The position numbers and the translations under genes are program-made. From Nocardioides ganghwensis (lineage in GTDB: Bacteria; Actinomycetota; Actinomycetes; Propionibacteriales; Nocardioidaceae): a DNA stretch of 64,000 nucleotides. The DNA lies in the NCBI RefSeq assembly GCF_014779655.1, contig NZ_JACXYX010000007.1:62001-126000 (forward strand), read 5' to 3'. The notes under the pieces were generated by a model that was not told the DNA's origin, searched no databases, and was given only the letters and a program-made list of their open reading frames with translations. Positions 55,720 to 63,300 of the stretch are shown here, piece after piece; within the stretch, counting starts at the first letter, position 1; every line of letters begins with the position of its first letter.

Positions 55720-57060
55720 GTGCAGAACATCCTCGAAGCGATCCAGTCCGGCAGCGCCACCTCGGAGGACTTCGCCAGCCTCGAGCTCCCCGAGTCCTAC
55801 CGCGCGGCCTTCGTCAAGAAGGACGAGGTGGACATGTTCGAGGGGTTGGCCTCGAAGGACAAGGACCCCCGCAAGTCCCTCCACGTCGACGAGGTCGCCC
55901 TCCCCGAGCTCGGCCCCGGCGAGGCGTTCGTCGCCGTCATGGCCAGCGCGATCAACTACAACACGGTGTGGACCTCGATCTTCGAGCCGGTCTCCACCTT
56001 CGGCTTCCTCGAGCGCTACGGCCGCAACTCCGAGCTCACCAAGCGCCACGACCTGCCCTACCACGTCGTCGGCTCCGACCTGTCCGGCGTGGTGCTCAAG
56101 ACCGGCCCCGGCGTCACCAACTGGAAGCCCGGCGACCGCGTCGTGGCCCACTGCCTCTCGGTCGAGCTCGAGGGTCCCGACGGCCACAACGACACGATGC
56201 TCGACACCGAGCAGCGGATCTGGGGCTTCGAGACCAACTTCGGCGGCCTGGCCGACGTCGCGATGGTCAAGGCCAACCAGCTGATGCCCAAGCCCGAGCA
56301 CCTCACCTGGGAGGAGGCCGCCTCCCCCGGGCTCGTCAACTGCACGGCCTACCGCCAGCTCGTCTCCAAGAACGGCGGCGACATGAAGCAGGGCGACAAC
56401 GTCCTCATCTGGGGCGCCTCGGGCGGCCTGGGCGGCTTCGCGACGCAGTACGCCCTCAACGGCGGCGCGACCCCGGTGTGCGTGGTCTCCAACGAGGAGA
56501 AGGCCGCGATCGCGCGCAGCATGGGAGCGGAGCTGATCATCAACCGCTCCGAGGAGGGCTACAAGTTCTGGAACGACGAGGGCACCCAGCAGGACCCCAA
56601 GGAGTGGAAGCGCTTCGGCGCCCGCATCCGCGAGCTCACGGGCGGCGAGGACATCGACATCGTCTTCGAGCACCCCGGCCGTGAGACCTTCGGCGCCTCG
56701 GTGTTCGTCACCCGCAAGGGCGGGACCATCACCACCTGCGCGTCGACCTCGGGCTACATGCACGAGTACGACAACCGCTACCTGTGGATGAACCTCAAGC
56801 GCATCATCTCCAGCCACTTCGCCAACTACCGCGAGTCGTGGGAGGCCAACCGCCTCATCGCCAAGGGCAAGATCCACCCCACCCTGTCGAGGACCTACAC
56901 CCTCGAGGAGGTCGGCCAGGCCTCGCTCGACGTCCACCACAACGCCCACCAGGGCAAGGTCGGCGTCCTGTGCCTGGCCCCCGAGGAGGGCCTCGGCGTC
57001 CTCGACCACGAGATGCGCGCCCAGCACGAGGACGCCATCAACCGGTTCCGCGGCGTCTGA
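55720..57060 (+). CDS. ccrA: Crotonyl-CoA carboxylase/reductase
   Basis: The product has 446 residues of the medium-chain reductase superfamily. YHVVGSDLSGVVLKTGPGV, GASGGLGGFATQYALNGGATPVCVVSNEEKAAIARSMGAELIINRSEEGYKFW, and VFEHPGRETFGASVFV are characteristic of Ccr. It reduces crotonyl-CoA with NADPH while fixing CO2 to give ethylmalonyl-CoA. GTG 55720 is chosen; AGGAG (55708-55712) lies seven bases upstream and the conserved N-terminus NILEAIQSG starts there. It is monocistronic, with a long hairpin behind. Other genes of the ethylmalonyl-CoA route (thiolase, epimerase, MeaB) are 6-8 kb away. Confidence 0.95.
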   Translation: MQNILEAIQSGSATSEDFASLELPESYRAAFVKKDEVDMFEGLASKDKDPRKSLHVDEVALPELGPGEAFVAVMASAINYNTVWTSIFEPVSTFGFLERYGRNSELTKRHDLPYHVVGSDLSGVVLKTGPGVTNWKPGDRVVAHCLSVELEGPDGHNDTMLDTEQRIWGFETNFGGLADVAMVKANQLMPKPEHLTWEEAASPGLVNCTAYRQLVSKNGGDMKQGDNVLIWGASGGLGGFATQYALNGGATPVCVVSNEEKAAIARSMGAELIINRSEEGYKFWNDEGTQQDPKEWKRFGARIRELTGGEDIDIVFEHPGRETFGASVFVTRKGGTITTCASTSGYMHEYDNRYLWMNLKRIISSHFANYRESWEANRLIAKGKIHPTLSRTYTLEEVGQASLDVHHNAHQGKVGVLCLAPEEGLGVLDHEMRAQHEDAINRFRGV

Positions 57061-57089
57061 GCGAGGTTCCACCAGGGCCTGAGATCTTT

Positions 57090-57141
57090 CACACCCCGGT
57101 TCGCGCGACTCCGACGGGAGTCGTCCGCGAGCCGGGGTGTG
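57090..57141 (+). terminator. Long terminator hairpin behind ccr
   Basis: CACACCCCGG (57090-57099) pairs with CCGGGGTGTG (57132-57141), continuing through TCGCG/CGCGA and CGACTCC/GGAGTCG with one wobble and a two-base bulge. TCAATT follows. At about 52 bases it is the longest stem in the window after the one near 28060. Confidence 0.8.
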
Positions 57142-57209
57142 TCAATTGCTCGGCATCGGACAGACTGGCACCGACGCAGTCCGTACGACGTGAGAGTGGG
57201 TGCCGCAGC

Positions 57210-58523
57210 ATGGCTTCCGACCAGGGCCTGTCCATCTTCGACGAGCCGGAGTCCGGCGACGGCGCGAAGAGCGCCGACAACGCCGCGGAGGAGACGCAGG
57301 TGCTGCCCGTGACCCCGAAGGACGAACCACGCCCCGCCGGCGACAAGGCGGCGGCCCAGAAGCCGGTGGCCCAGAAGCCGGCGGCCGCGGAGCCCGAGCC
57401 GACCGTGAAGGCGCCGGTCATCCCGCCGCCGGCACAGCGCCCGGCCCCGACGCCGAGCCCGGTCGCCCAGCGCCCGGCCGCGCCTGCTTCGAGCCCCGCC
57501 ACCCCGCCCGTGACGCCCTCCGCTCCTGCGGCGGCCCCACTGCCGGTCGTGCGTCGCGGCGGCTACGACAAGGCCGCCGTCGACCAGCGGGTCGGGCAGC
57601 TCCAGTCCGAGAAGTCCGGCCTGGCCAGCAGCCTCGCCAGCAGCGAGCAGCGCGTCATCGAGCTGGAGGACGAGCTCGAGCGGCTGCGTGCCGAGGCCGC
57701 CGAGAACGCCAACCCGACGTACGCCGGGCTGGGCGGTCGCGCGACGTCGATGCTCAAGCTGGCCGAGGACGAGGCCGCCGACGTGCGCACCGCCGCGCGA
57801 CGGGAGGCCGACGAGATCCGCGCCCAGGCCGAGCGCGACGCCCACAGCATCCGCGCCGACGCCGCCCGCGAGGCCGACGACATGCGGATGGTGCAGCTCA
57901 AGGAGCTGGACGAGATGCGCGCGCGGATGACCGCCGACGCCGAGACCGAGCGCAGCCTGGCCAAGGCCGAGGCCGAGGACCTGCTCGCCGCCGCGCGTCG
58001 CGAGTCCGACCAGATCCGCCTGGCCGCGCAGCAGGAGACCAACGAGATGCGCGTGACGGCGACCCGCGAGGCCGAGCAGGCCCGCGCTGCCGCCGACCGC
58101 GAGGTGCAGGAGGCCAGGCGCACGCTCGCGGTGGAGAAGGAGCGCCTGACCCGCGAGGCCGCCGAGCACCACAGCAACGCCACCGCGGAGACCCAGCGGC
58201 TCGTCGCGGAGGCCGAGGCCCGTGCCACCGCCGCCGAGCAGCGGGCACGCGAGGCGACCACCCAGGCCAACACCCACCGCCAGCAGGCGCAGTCGGAGTC
58301 CGAGGGCCTGCTCGCCCGGGCCCGTCGCGAGGCCGAGCAGATCGTCGCGTCGGCGCGCACCCAGGCGGACTCGATCGGCGCGACCCGCGTCGCCGAGGCC
58401 GAGCGCGAGCTCGCCAACATCCAGGCCGAGGTCGACCGCGCCGCCCGGCGCCGCGACGCCATCACCGCCCAGCTCGGCGCACTGCGCGACGTCGTCGCCG
58501 GTTTCGACGAGGACGAGTCCTGA
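57210..58523 (+). CDS. Coiled-coil protein of DivIVA/Scy-like type
   Basis: The product has 437 residues. A Pro/Ala/Lys-rich N-terminus (about 1-115, with repeats such as AAAQKPVAQKPAAAEPEPTV) precedes a short domain GGYDKAAVDQRVGQLQSEKSGL, which resembles a DivIVA-type N-terminal segment. From about 140 to the end a long uninterrupted coiled coil follows, with 11-residue-like repeats (AARREADEIRAQAERDAHSIRADAAREADDMR). Such proteins organise polar growth or the cytoskeleton in actinobacteria. The exact function is unclear. ATG 57210 has no strong ribosome binding site. Its stop overlaps the next gene. Confidence 0.75.
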   Translation: MASDQGLSIFDEPESGDGAKSADNAAEETQVLPVTPKDEPRPAGDKAAAQKPVAQKPAAAEPEPTVKAPVIPPPAQRPAPTPSPVAQRPAAPASSPATPPVTPSAPAAAPLPVVRRGGYDKAAVDQRVGQLQSEKSGLASSLASSEQRVIELEDELERLRAEAAENANPTYAGLGGRATSMLKLAEDEAADVRTAARREADEIRAQAERDAHSIRADAAREADDMRMVQLKELDEMRARMTADAETERSLAKAEAEDLLAAARRESDQIRLAAQQETNEMRVTATREAEQARAAADREVQEARRTLAVEKERLTREAAEHHSNATAETQRLVAEAEARATAAEQRAREATTQANTHRQQAQSESEGLLARARREAEQIVASARTQADSIGATRVAEAERELANIQAEVDRAARRRDAITAQLGALRDVVAGFDEDES

Positions 58524-59863
58524 GCTGGCGCGACCGGCTCCGCGGGGTCCTTGCCCCCGGTGACGCCGGTTCCGGTGACACCGGTCCCCCGGACGCGACC
58601 GCGGCGCTGCGCCAGGCCGCCGACTCCCCCGCCGAGCTCCCCCAGGCGCTCGAGGAGGTCGTCGAGCAGGTCAACGGCGACGCCGACCGCGCCGAGGCCG
58701 CGGCCGACTCCGCGGAGGAGTCCGCGCGCTCGGCCGCCGACATCGCCGAGCGGATCGACGACGCCACCGACCTCGTGGTCGACGAGGCCACACCCGCGCC
58801 GTACGTCCCGGCCGCGTCAGCCCCCGCCCCCCTGCTGCTGCGCCACTCCCCCTTCAACATCGGGTTCTTCGGCGCCCTGGGCGCCCTCATCGCGATCTTC
58901 CTGAGCCAGCAGCTGCTGAGCATCTCCTCGGTGCTGATCCTGCTGGTGATGTCGATGTTCCTCGCGATCGGCCTCAACCCGGTCGTGGAGTCCTTCATGC
59001 GCCGCGGCATGCGCCGCGGGCTCGCCGTCCTCCTGGTCCTCGTCGTCGTGATCGGGGTGCTCGCGCTCTTCGTCGTCGCCATCGCCCCGGTGATCAGCGA
59101 GCAGATCACCGCCATCACCCGCAACGCCCCGGGCTGGCTCGACGACCTCCAGAGCAACTCGCAGGTGCAGAGGCTCGACGCCAAGTACGACGTCATCGCG
59201 AAGGCCCGCGACTACATCCAGAACGGCGACTTCGGCCAGCGGGTCTTCGGCGGGGCGCTCGGTGTCGGCCTCCGGGTGCTCTCCGCCCTGGCCAACAGCC
59301 TGATCGTGGTCGTGCTGATGATCTACTTCCTCGCCTCGCTGCCGAGCATCAAGCACGCCGCCTACTCCCTCGCCCCCGCCTCGAAGCGGCCCCGGGTCAG
59401 CGAGCTCGGCGACAAGATCATCCGCTCGACGGGCGCCTACGTCGCGGGTGCGTTCGTCGTCGCCCTGTTCGCGGGACTGAGCACGCTGGCGTTCTCGTTC
59501 ATCGTCGGGCTCGGCGACTACGCCTTCGCCCTCGCCTTCGTCGTCGGCCTGTTCTCGCTGATCCCGGTCGTGGGTGCGTTCATCTCCGGGGCGCTGATGA
59601 CGCTCCTCGGCCTCACGGTCTCGCCGACGGTCGCGTTGGTGGCGCTGGTCTACTACGTCGCCTACCAGCAGCTGGAGTCCTACCTCATCTACCCGCGCAT
59701 CATGAAGAAGTCGGTGGACATCCCGGGGTCGGTCACCGTGGTCGCCGCGCTCGTCGGCGGCTCGCTGCTGGGCATCATCGGTGCCCTGCTCGCCGTGCCG
59801 GTCGCAGCAGCCCTGCTGCTGCTGCACCGCGAGGTGTTCCTCAAGCGGCAGGACGCCCGCTGA
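58520..59863 (+). CDS. AI-2E family transporter (putative permease), apparent CTG start
   Basis: The product has 447 residues if it starts at CTG 58520. An Ala/Glu-rich cytoplasmic part (about 1-100) precedes the AI-2E/YtqQ-type membrane domain with eight helices (FNIGFFGALGALIAIFLSQQLL, ILLVMSMFLAIGLNPVVESFMRRGMRRGLAVLLVLV, GLFSLIPVVGAFISGALMTLLGL, YLIYPRIMKKSVDIPG). No ATG, GTG or TTG lies in frame near the upstream stop. CTGA there overlaps the coiled-coil stop just as ATGA, GTGA and TTGA do elsewhere, and AGGA (58510-58513) is six bases upstream. A GTG at 58775 would give 362 residues but would discard about 85 well-coded residues. Its cargo is unknown. Confidence 0.8.
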   Translation: MSWRDRLRGVLAPGDAGSGDTGPPDATAALRQAADSPAELPQALEEVVEQVNGDADRAEAAADSAEESARSAADIAERIDDATDLVVDEATPAPYVPAASAPAPLLLRHSPFNIGFFGALGALIAIFLSQQLLSISSVLILLVMSMFLAIGLNPVVESFMRRGMRRGLAVLLVLVVVIGVLALFVVAIAPVISEQITAITRNAPGWLDDLQSNSQVQRLDAKYDVIAKARDYIQNGDFGQRVFGGALGVGLRVLSALANSLIVVVLMIYFLASLPSIKHAAYSLAPASKRPRVSELGDKIIRSTGAYVAGAFVVALFAGLSTLAFSFIVGLGDYAFALAFVVGLFSLIPVVGAFISGALMTLLGLTVSPTVALVALVYYVAYQQLESYLIYPRIMKKSVDIPGSVTVVAALVGGSLLGIIGALLAVPVAAALLLLHREVFLKRQDAR

Positions 59864-60842
59864 GCGACTCCGCGTCGGGCTCCGGCTCGGGCAGGGGCTC
59901 CACCACGAGCGGCACACGGCCCTCACCCAGCTTGACCACGACGACGCCCGCGAGCACGAGCAGGCCGCCAGCGAGCTGGACCGGGCGCGGCAGCTCCCCG
60001 AGGAGCGCCCACGTCCACAGCACGGCGGCGAGCACCTCACCGAGGGCGACGAACGACGCCAGCCGGCTGCCGAGCCGACGGCCGGCCGCGATGCCGGTGA
60101 CATAGGCGAGGGCCGCGGTGACGAGTCCGAGCGCGACCACGGCGACCCACCAGGGCACCGCGAACCCGTCGTAGACGGCGTCGTCGGTGGACCAGTCGAA
60201 GGGCAGCAGGCCCGTGCCACCGGCCACCACCAGGACGGTGCCTCCCACCACCAGGCCGCCTGCGGCGAGGCTGATGCCCGGCAGGCCGTTGCCCTCGTCG
60301 GCGGAGATCACGAAGTAGGTGGCGGCGCCCACCATCGCGCCGAGCGCCCACAGCACGCCGGGCGTGCTGAGCTCGGCTCCCGAGACGACGTCGAGCACGA
60401 GCACGAGGCCGCCCAGGGCGATCAGCCCGCCCAGCACGGTGAGCCGTGACGGGCGGTGGCCGTGCCGCAGCCACAGCCAGACGACCACGGCGACGGGAGC
60501 GGTGTACTCGAGCAGCAGCGCGACGCTGACCTGCATGTAGGTGACCGCGTAGAAGTAGCACAGCTGCGCCCCCGCGACGGCAGCGATGCCGTAGACGGTG
60601 ACGAGGCCCGCGTTGTCGCGCAGGAGGTGCCAGCGACCGCGCAGCGCCAGCGCGCCGGGCACGACGAGGACCGCTGCGGCGAGGAGCACCCGTACGGTCA
60701 CTGCCGCGCCGGCGCTCCATCCCGTGTCGAGCAGGCCGCGGGCGAGGGCGCCGGACAGTCCGAACGAGGTCGCCGACGCCACCGCGAGCACCAGCCCCGC
60801 GGCCGTCCGCGAGGATCGGGTGTCATGAGTCAAAGCCGTCAC
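59841..60842 (-). CDS. EamA family transporter (DMT superfamily)
   Basis: The product has 333 residues and ten hydrophobic helices in two EamA repeats (LVLAVASATSFGLSGALARGLLDTG near the start, WALGAMVGAATYFVISADEG in the middle). GTG 60842 is preferred to ATG 60848: the -10 TACGGT (60850-60855) lies seven bases before the GTG, so the ATG would be upstream of the transcript start. EamA proteins export amino acids or other small metabolites. It is divergent from the CGNR regulator gene and probably controlled by it. Its end overlaps the convergent AI-2E gene by 23 bases. Confidence 0.88.
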   Translation of the reverse strand: MTALTHDTRSSRTAAGLVLAVASATSFGLSGALARGLLDTGWSAGAAVTVRVLLAAAVLVVPGALALRGRWHLLRDNAGLVTVYGIAAVAGAQLCYFYAVTYMQVSVALLLEYTAPVAVVVWLWLRHGHRPSRLTVLGGLIALGGLVLVLDVVSGAELSTPGVLWALGAMVGAATYFVISADEGNGLPGISLAAGGLVVGGTVLVVAGGTGLLPFDWSTDDAVYDGFAVPWWVAVVALGLVTAALAYVTGIAAGRRLGSRLASFVALGEVLAAVLWTWALLGELPRPVQLAGGLLVLAGVVVVKLGEGRVPLVVEPLPEPEPDAESLSGRPAA

Positions 60843-60849
60843 GGTCATG

Positions 60850-60879
60850 ACCGTAAGCGGGGCTGATGTAATGTGTCAA
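60850..60879. promoter_or_regulatory. Divergent leaderless promoters of EamA and CGNR genes
   Basis: On the minus strand TTGACA (60874-60879) and TACGGT (60850-60855) are 18 bases apart. On the plus strand TAATGT (60869-60874) is six bases before ATG 60881. The two promoters overlap, so binding of a regulator here would affect both genes. Confidence 0.7.
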
Positions 60880-60880
60880 C

Positions 60881-61417
60881 ATGCTTTTCACGGATGACAC
60901 GGACGCGGCGCTCCAGGCTGCGGTCGCCCTCGTCAACTCCACCGACGAGCCCGGCGACCCGCTCGGATCCGTCGACGACCTGTCAGCCTTCCTCACCTCC
61001 TGGTCCTACACCGGTCGCCACGACGCGACGCCGCAGGAGCTCGAGGCCGTACGCCGGCTGCGCCCGTCGCTGAAGGCGCTGCTGCTCGCCGACCGTGACG
61101 AGGCGGCCGGGCTGGTCAACGCGATGCTGGCGCAGGCCCAGGCGCTCCCCCAGCTCCAGCGCCACGACCAGTGGGACTGGCACCTGCACGCCGTCGACCC
61201 CGACCGTCCGCTCGACGAGCGCGTCGTGGTCGAGACGGCGATGGCGATGGTCGACGTCATCCGCGCCGACGAGATGTCGCGACTGGCACGCTGCGCGGCC
61301 GACGACTGCGACGACGTGGTGCTCGACCTGTCCCGCAACCGCTCGCGACGCTACTGCTCGACCACCTGCGGCAACCGCGAGGCCGTCGCCGCCTACCGGG
61401 CCCGCCAGCGGGCCTGA
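60881..61417 (+). CDS. CGNR zinc finger domain-containing transcriptional regulator
   Basis: The product has 178 residues. The N-terminal helical part (about 1-125) is of the ABATE stress-sensor type (LVNSTDEPGDPLGSVDDLSAFLTSW). The C-terminal CGNR zinc finger has Cys ligands in LARCAADDCDDVVLDLSRNRSRRYCSTTCGNREAVAAYRAR. Such proteins bind DNA near their own gene. It starts six bases after TAATGT and is divergent from the EamA gene, which it probably regulates. Confidence 0.92.
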   Translation: MLFTDDTDAALQAAVALVNSTDEPGDPLGSVDDLSAFLTSWSYTGRHDATPQELEAVRRLRPSLKALLLADRDEAAGLVNAMLAQAQALPQLQRHDQWDWHLHAVDPDRPLDERVVVETAMAMVDVIRADEMSRLARCAADDCDDVVLDLSRNRSRRYCSTTCGNREAVAAYRARQRA

Positions 61418-61470
61418 GCTGCGCCGGCCGGTTCGCCCGGGCCGCCCAGGTCGGCCAGGTCGCCAGGCGG

Positions 61471-62238
61471 TCAGGCGAGGAAGCGCCGCATCACCTCGAG
61501 GAAGACCTCCGGCTGCTCCGAGTGCACCCAGTGCCCGGCGTCCTTGATCAGGACCCGCCGGTTGCGCGGGAACCTGCGGTCCATCTCGGCCGCGTGCTCG
61601 TCGGAGATGTAGTCCGACCGGGCACCGCCGACCCAGAGCACCGGGCCGTCGTAGGTCGCGTCGCCGAGCTCGTCGCCGGGCCAGCCCACCAGCTCGGCCA
61701 TGTGCTCGCCGAGCAGGTCGAGGTTGAGCTGCCAGTGCCAGCCGTCGTCCCCGCGCCGCAGGTTCTGCAGCAGGAAGCTGCGCACCACCCGGTTCGGCAC
61801 CGCGTCGCGCAGCGCTGCCTCCGCCTGGTCGCGTCGCTCCAGGTTGGCGAGGTCGAGCGACCGCATCGTGTCGATGTAGCCGACGAACTCCCGCCCGCTC
61901 TCGTAGGTCACGGGCGCCACGTCGACGACGGCCAGCCGCTCGACGAGCTCGGGGTGCCGCAGGGCCAGGCACATCGCGATCTTGCCGCCCATCGAGTGCC
62001 CGACAAGGGCGACCGGCTCGTCGCCCAGCTCGGCGGCGACCAGGTCGGCCAGCTCGAGGTAGTCGAAGGTCTCGGTCCACGGTGAGCGGCCGTGGTTGGG
62101 CATGTCGAGGAGCAGCACGCGGTGGTCGGCGCTGAGCGCCTTGCCGGCCTGCGTCCAGTTCTTGCCCTGGCCGAAGAGTCCGTGGCAGAAGACGACGCGC
62201 TGCCCGGACTCGCCGAGCTCGGTGCGGTGCAGGCTCAC
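61471..62238 (-). CDS. Alpha/beta fold hydrolase
   Basis: The product has 255 residues from GTG 62238. FCHGLFGQGKNW gives the oxyanion loop, GHSMGGKIAM the nucleophile Ser, and AGHWVHSEQPEVF the catalytic His near the C-terminus. The form is that of YbfF/ABHD11-type esterases that cut small esters. A longer start at GTG 62259 adds seven residues. The shorter one is preferred because CAGGAT ends six bases before it and the family begins at SLHRTELG. The substrate is unknown. Confidence 0.88.
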   Translation of the reverse strand: MSLHRTELGESGQRVVFCHGLFGQGKNWTQAGKALSADHRVLLLDMPNHGRSPWTETFDYLELADLVAAELGDEPVALVGHSMGGKIAMCLALRHPELVERLAVVDVAPVTYESGREFVGYIDTMRSLDLANLERRDQAEAALRDAVPNRVVRSFLLQNLRRGDDGWHWQLNLDLLGEHMAELVGWPGDELGDATYDGPVLWVGGARSDYISDEHAAEMDRRFPRNRRVLIKDAGHWVHSEQPEVFLEVMRRFLA

Positions 62239-62291
62239 GTCGTCATCCTGCCGCAGCACGACCGGGCGGCGCGCGCGGGGCCCGACGACGC

Positions 62292-63053
62292 TCAGAAGTC
62301 GAAGCCGTCGAACAGGTCGCCGATGCCGTCGCCGATACCGCCGAACATGTCACCGATGCCCTCGCCGATCGCCCCGATCCCCTCGCCGATGCCGTCGAAG
62401 CCACCACCGAAGAGCATGCCCATGAACATCCAGTCCATCGGACCGAAGCCACCGAAGTAGCCCTGGGCGTAGGGCTGGTAGGCGCGGCCGCCCTGCCAGT
62501 AGGGCACCCGCCGCGAGCCCACCATGACCTTGCGGATGTCGGGCTCGGCACCGGCCCGCACCCGCTCCACGTCGAGCGCGCACGCGGGCACGTCGCGCGG
62601 AGCACCGCCCGGCGGCGTCCACGGCACGTCGGCGACCGACAGGCCGTGGCGCGGGTCGAAGAAGCACGGCGGGCGTCGCTGCGGCAGGAGCTCGCCCGCC
62701 ACCCGGGCGCGTACGCATGCCATCGCGTAACGGCCGTCCTCGAGGATCTCGGTGACGTGCCTGACCTCCTCCGGGCGCTTCAGCGCCGCAGCCGCGGTCT
62801 TGGCCGACTCGTAGGAGTCGAGAGCCCGCTGGTAGTCGGCGTTGGCGCCGGCGTCGAGGGGCTCGCCGGCCAGCTCGATGTCGAGGTCCTGCAGCTCGAC
62901 GCCGAGGGCGGTGACGTCCTCCTCGGCGAGCTTCTTCACCGGGGCGACCTCGGCCTCGACGCGGGCGAGCTCGCGCTTCTTGCCCGACTTCCCGGCGGCT
63001 ATCGCGACCGCCGTCAGCCCGCCGAGGACGACCAGCACGAGGACGAGTTCCAT
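62292..63053 (-). CDS. Hypothetical membrane-anchored protein with Gly-rich tail
   Basis: The product has 253 residues. MELVLVLVVLGGLTAVAIAAGKSGKK is a membrane anchor. A short coiled coil follows (AEVAPVKKLAEEDVTALGVELQDLDIELAG), then a conserved-looking middle (EDGRYAMACVRARVAGE, PPCFFDPRHGLSVADVPWTPPGG). The tail is almost only Gly, Ile, Asp and Phe (GIGEGIGAIGEGIGDMFGG). I do not recognise the family; short actinobacterial homologues of similar layout exist. TACTCT (63060-63065) lies six bases before ATG 63053, so it is leaderless. Confidence 0.7.
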   Translation of the reverse strand: MELVLVLVVLGGLTAVAIAAGKSGKKRELARVEAEVAPVKKLAEEDVTALGVELQDLDIELAGEPLDAGANADYQRALDSYESAKTAAAALKRPEEVRHVTEILEDGRYAMACVRARVAGELLPQRRPPCFFDPRHGLSVADVPWTPPGGAPRDVPACALDVERVRAGAEPDIRKVMVGSRRVPYWQGGRAYQPYAQGYFGGFGPMDWMFMGMLFGGGFDGIGEGIGAIGEGIGDMFGGIGDGIGDLFDGFDF

Positions 63054-63065
63054 GGAGCCAGAGTA

Positions 63066-63288
63066 CGCAGCGGCGGCAAGACGGAAGGGCCGCGGACAGC
63101 GGCTCCGAACCTGCGAGAGCAGGCCGCCCATCGACCCCCGACGATGTGCGGCCTGCTCCGACAGGCGGCCGGTCGGCTGCGAGACCATCCCCTCGTGCAG
63201 TCCCGTCGCCCCGGCGTACGAGAAGGATCCCGCGAGACGGTGCTGCCCAGCATCCGTAGTCCTACCTATCTCTCGGGCGCGGGAGCGA
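63066..63288. other. Structured 220-base intergenic region without a gene
   Basis: It lies between divergent genes whose messages both appear leaderless, so it is not needed as 5' UTR. GAGCAGGCCGC (63117-63127) pairs perfectly with GCGGCCTGCTC (63148-63158), with CATCG/CGATG inside. Further self-complementary pieces include CTCGT...ACGAG around 63193-63225. It may hold an unannotated small RNA or operators. No known riboswitch was recognised. Confidence 0.45.
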
Positions 63289-63300
63289 TAGATTCGCTGC

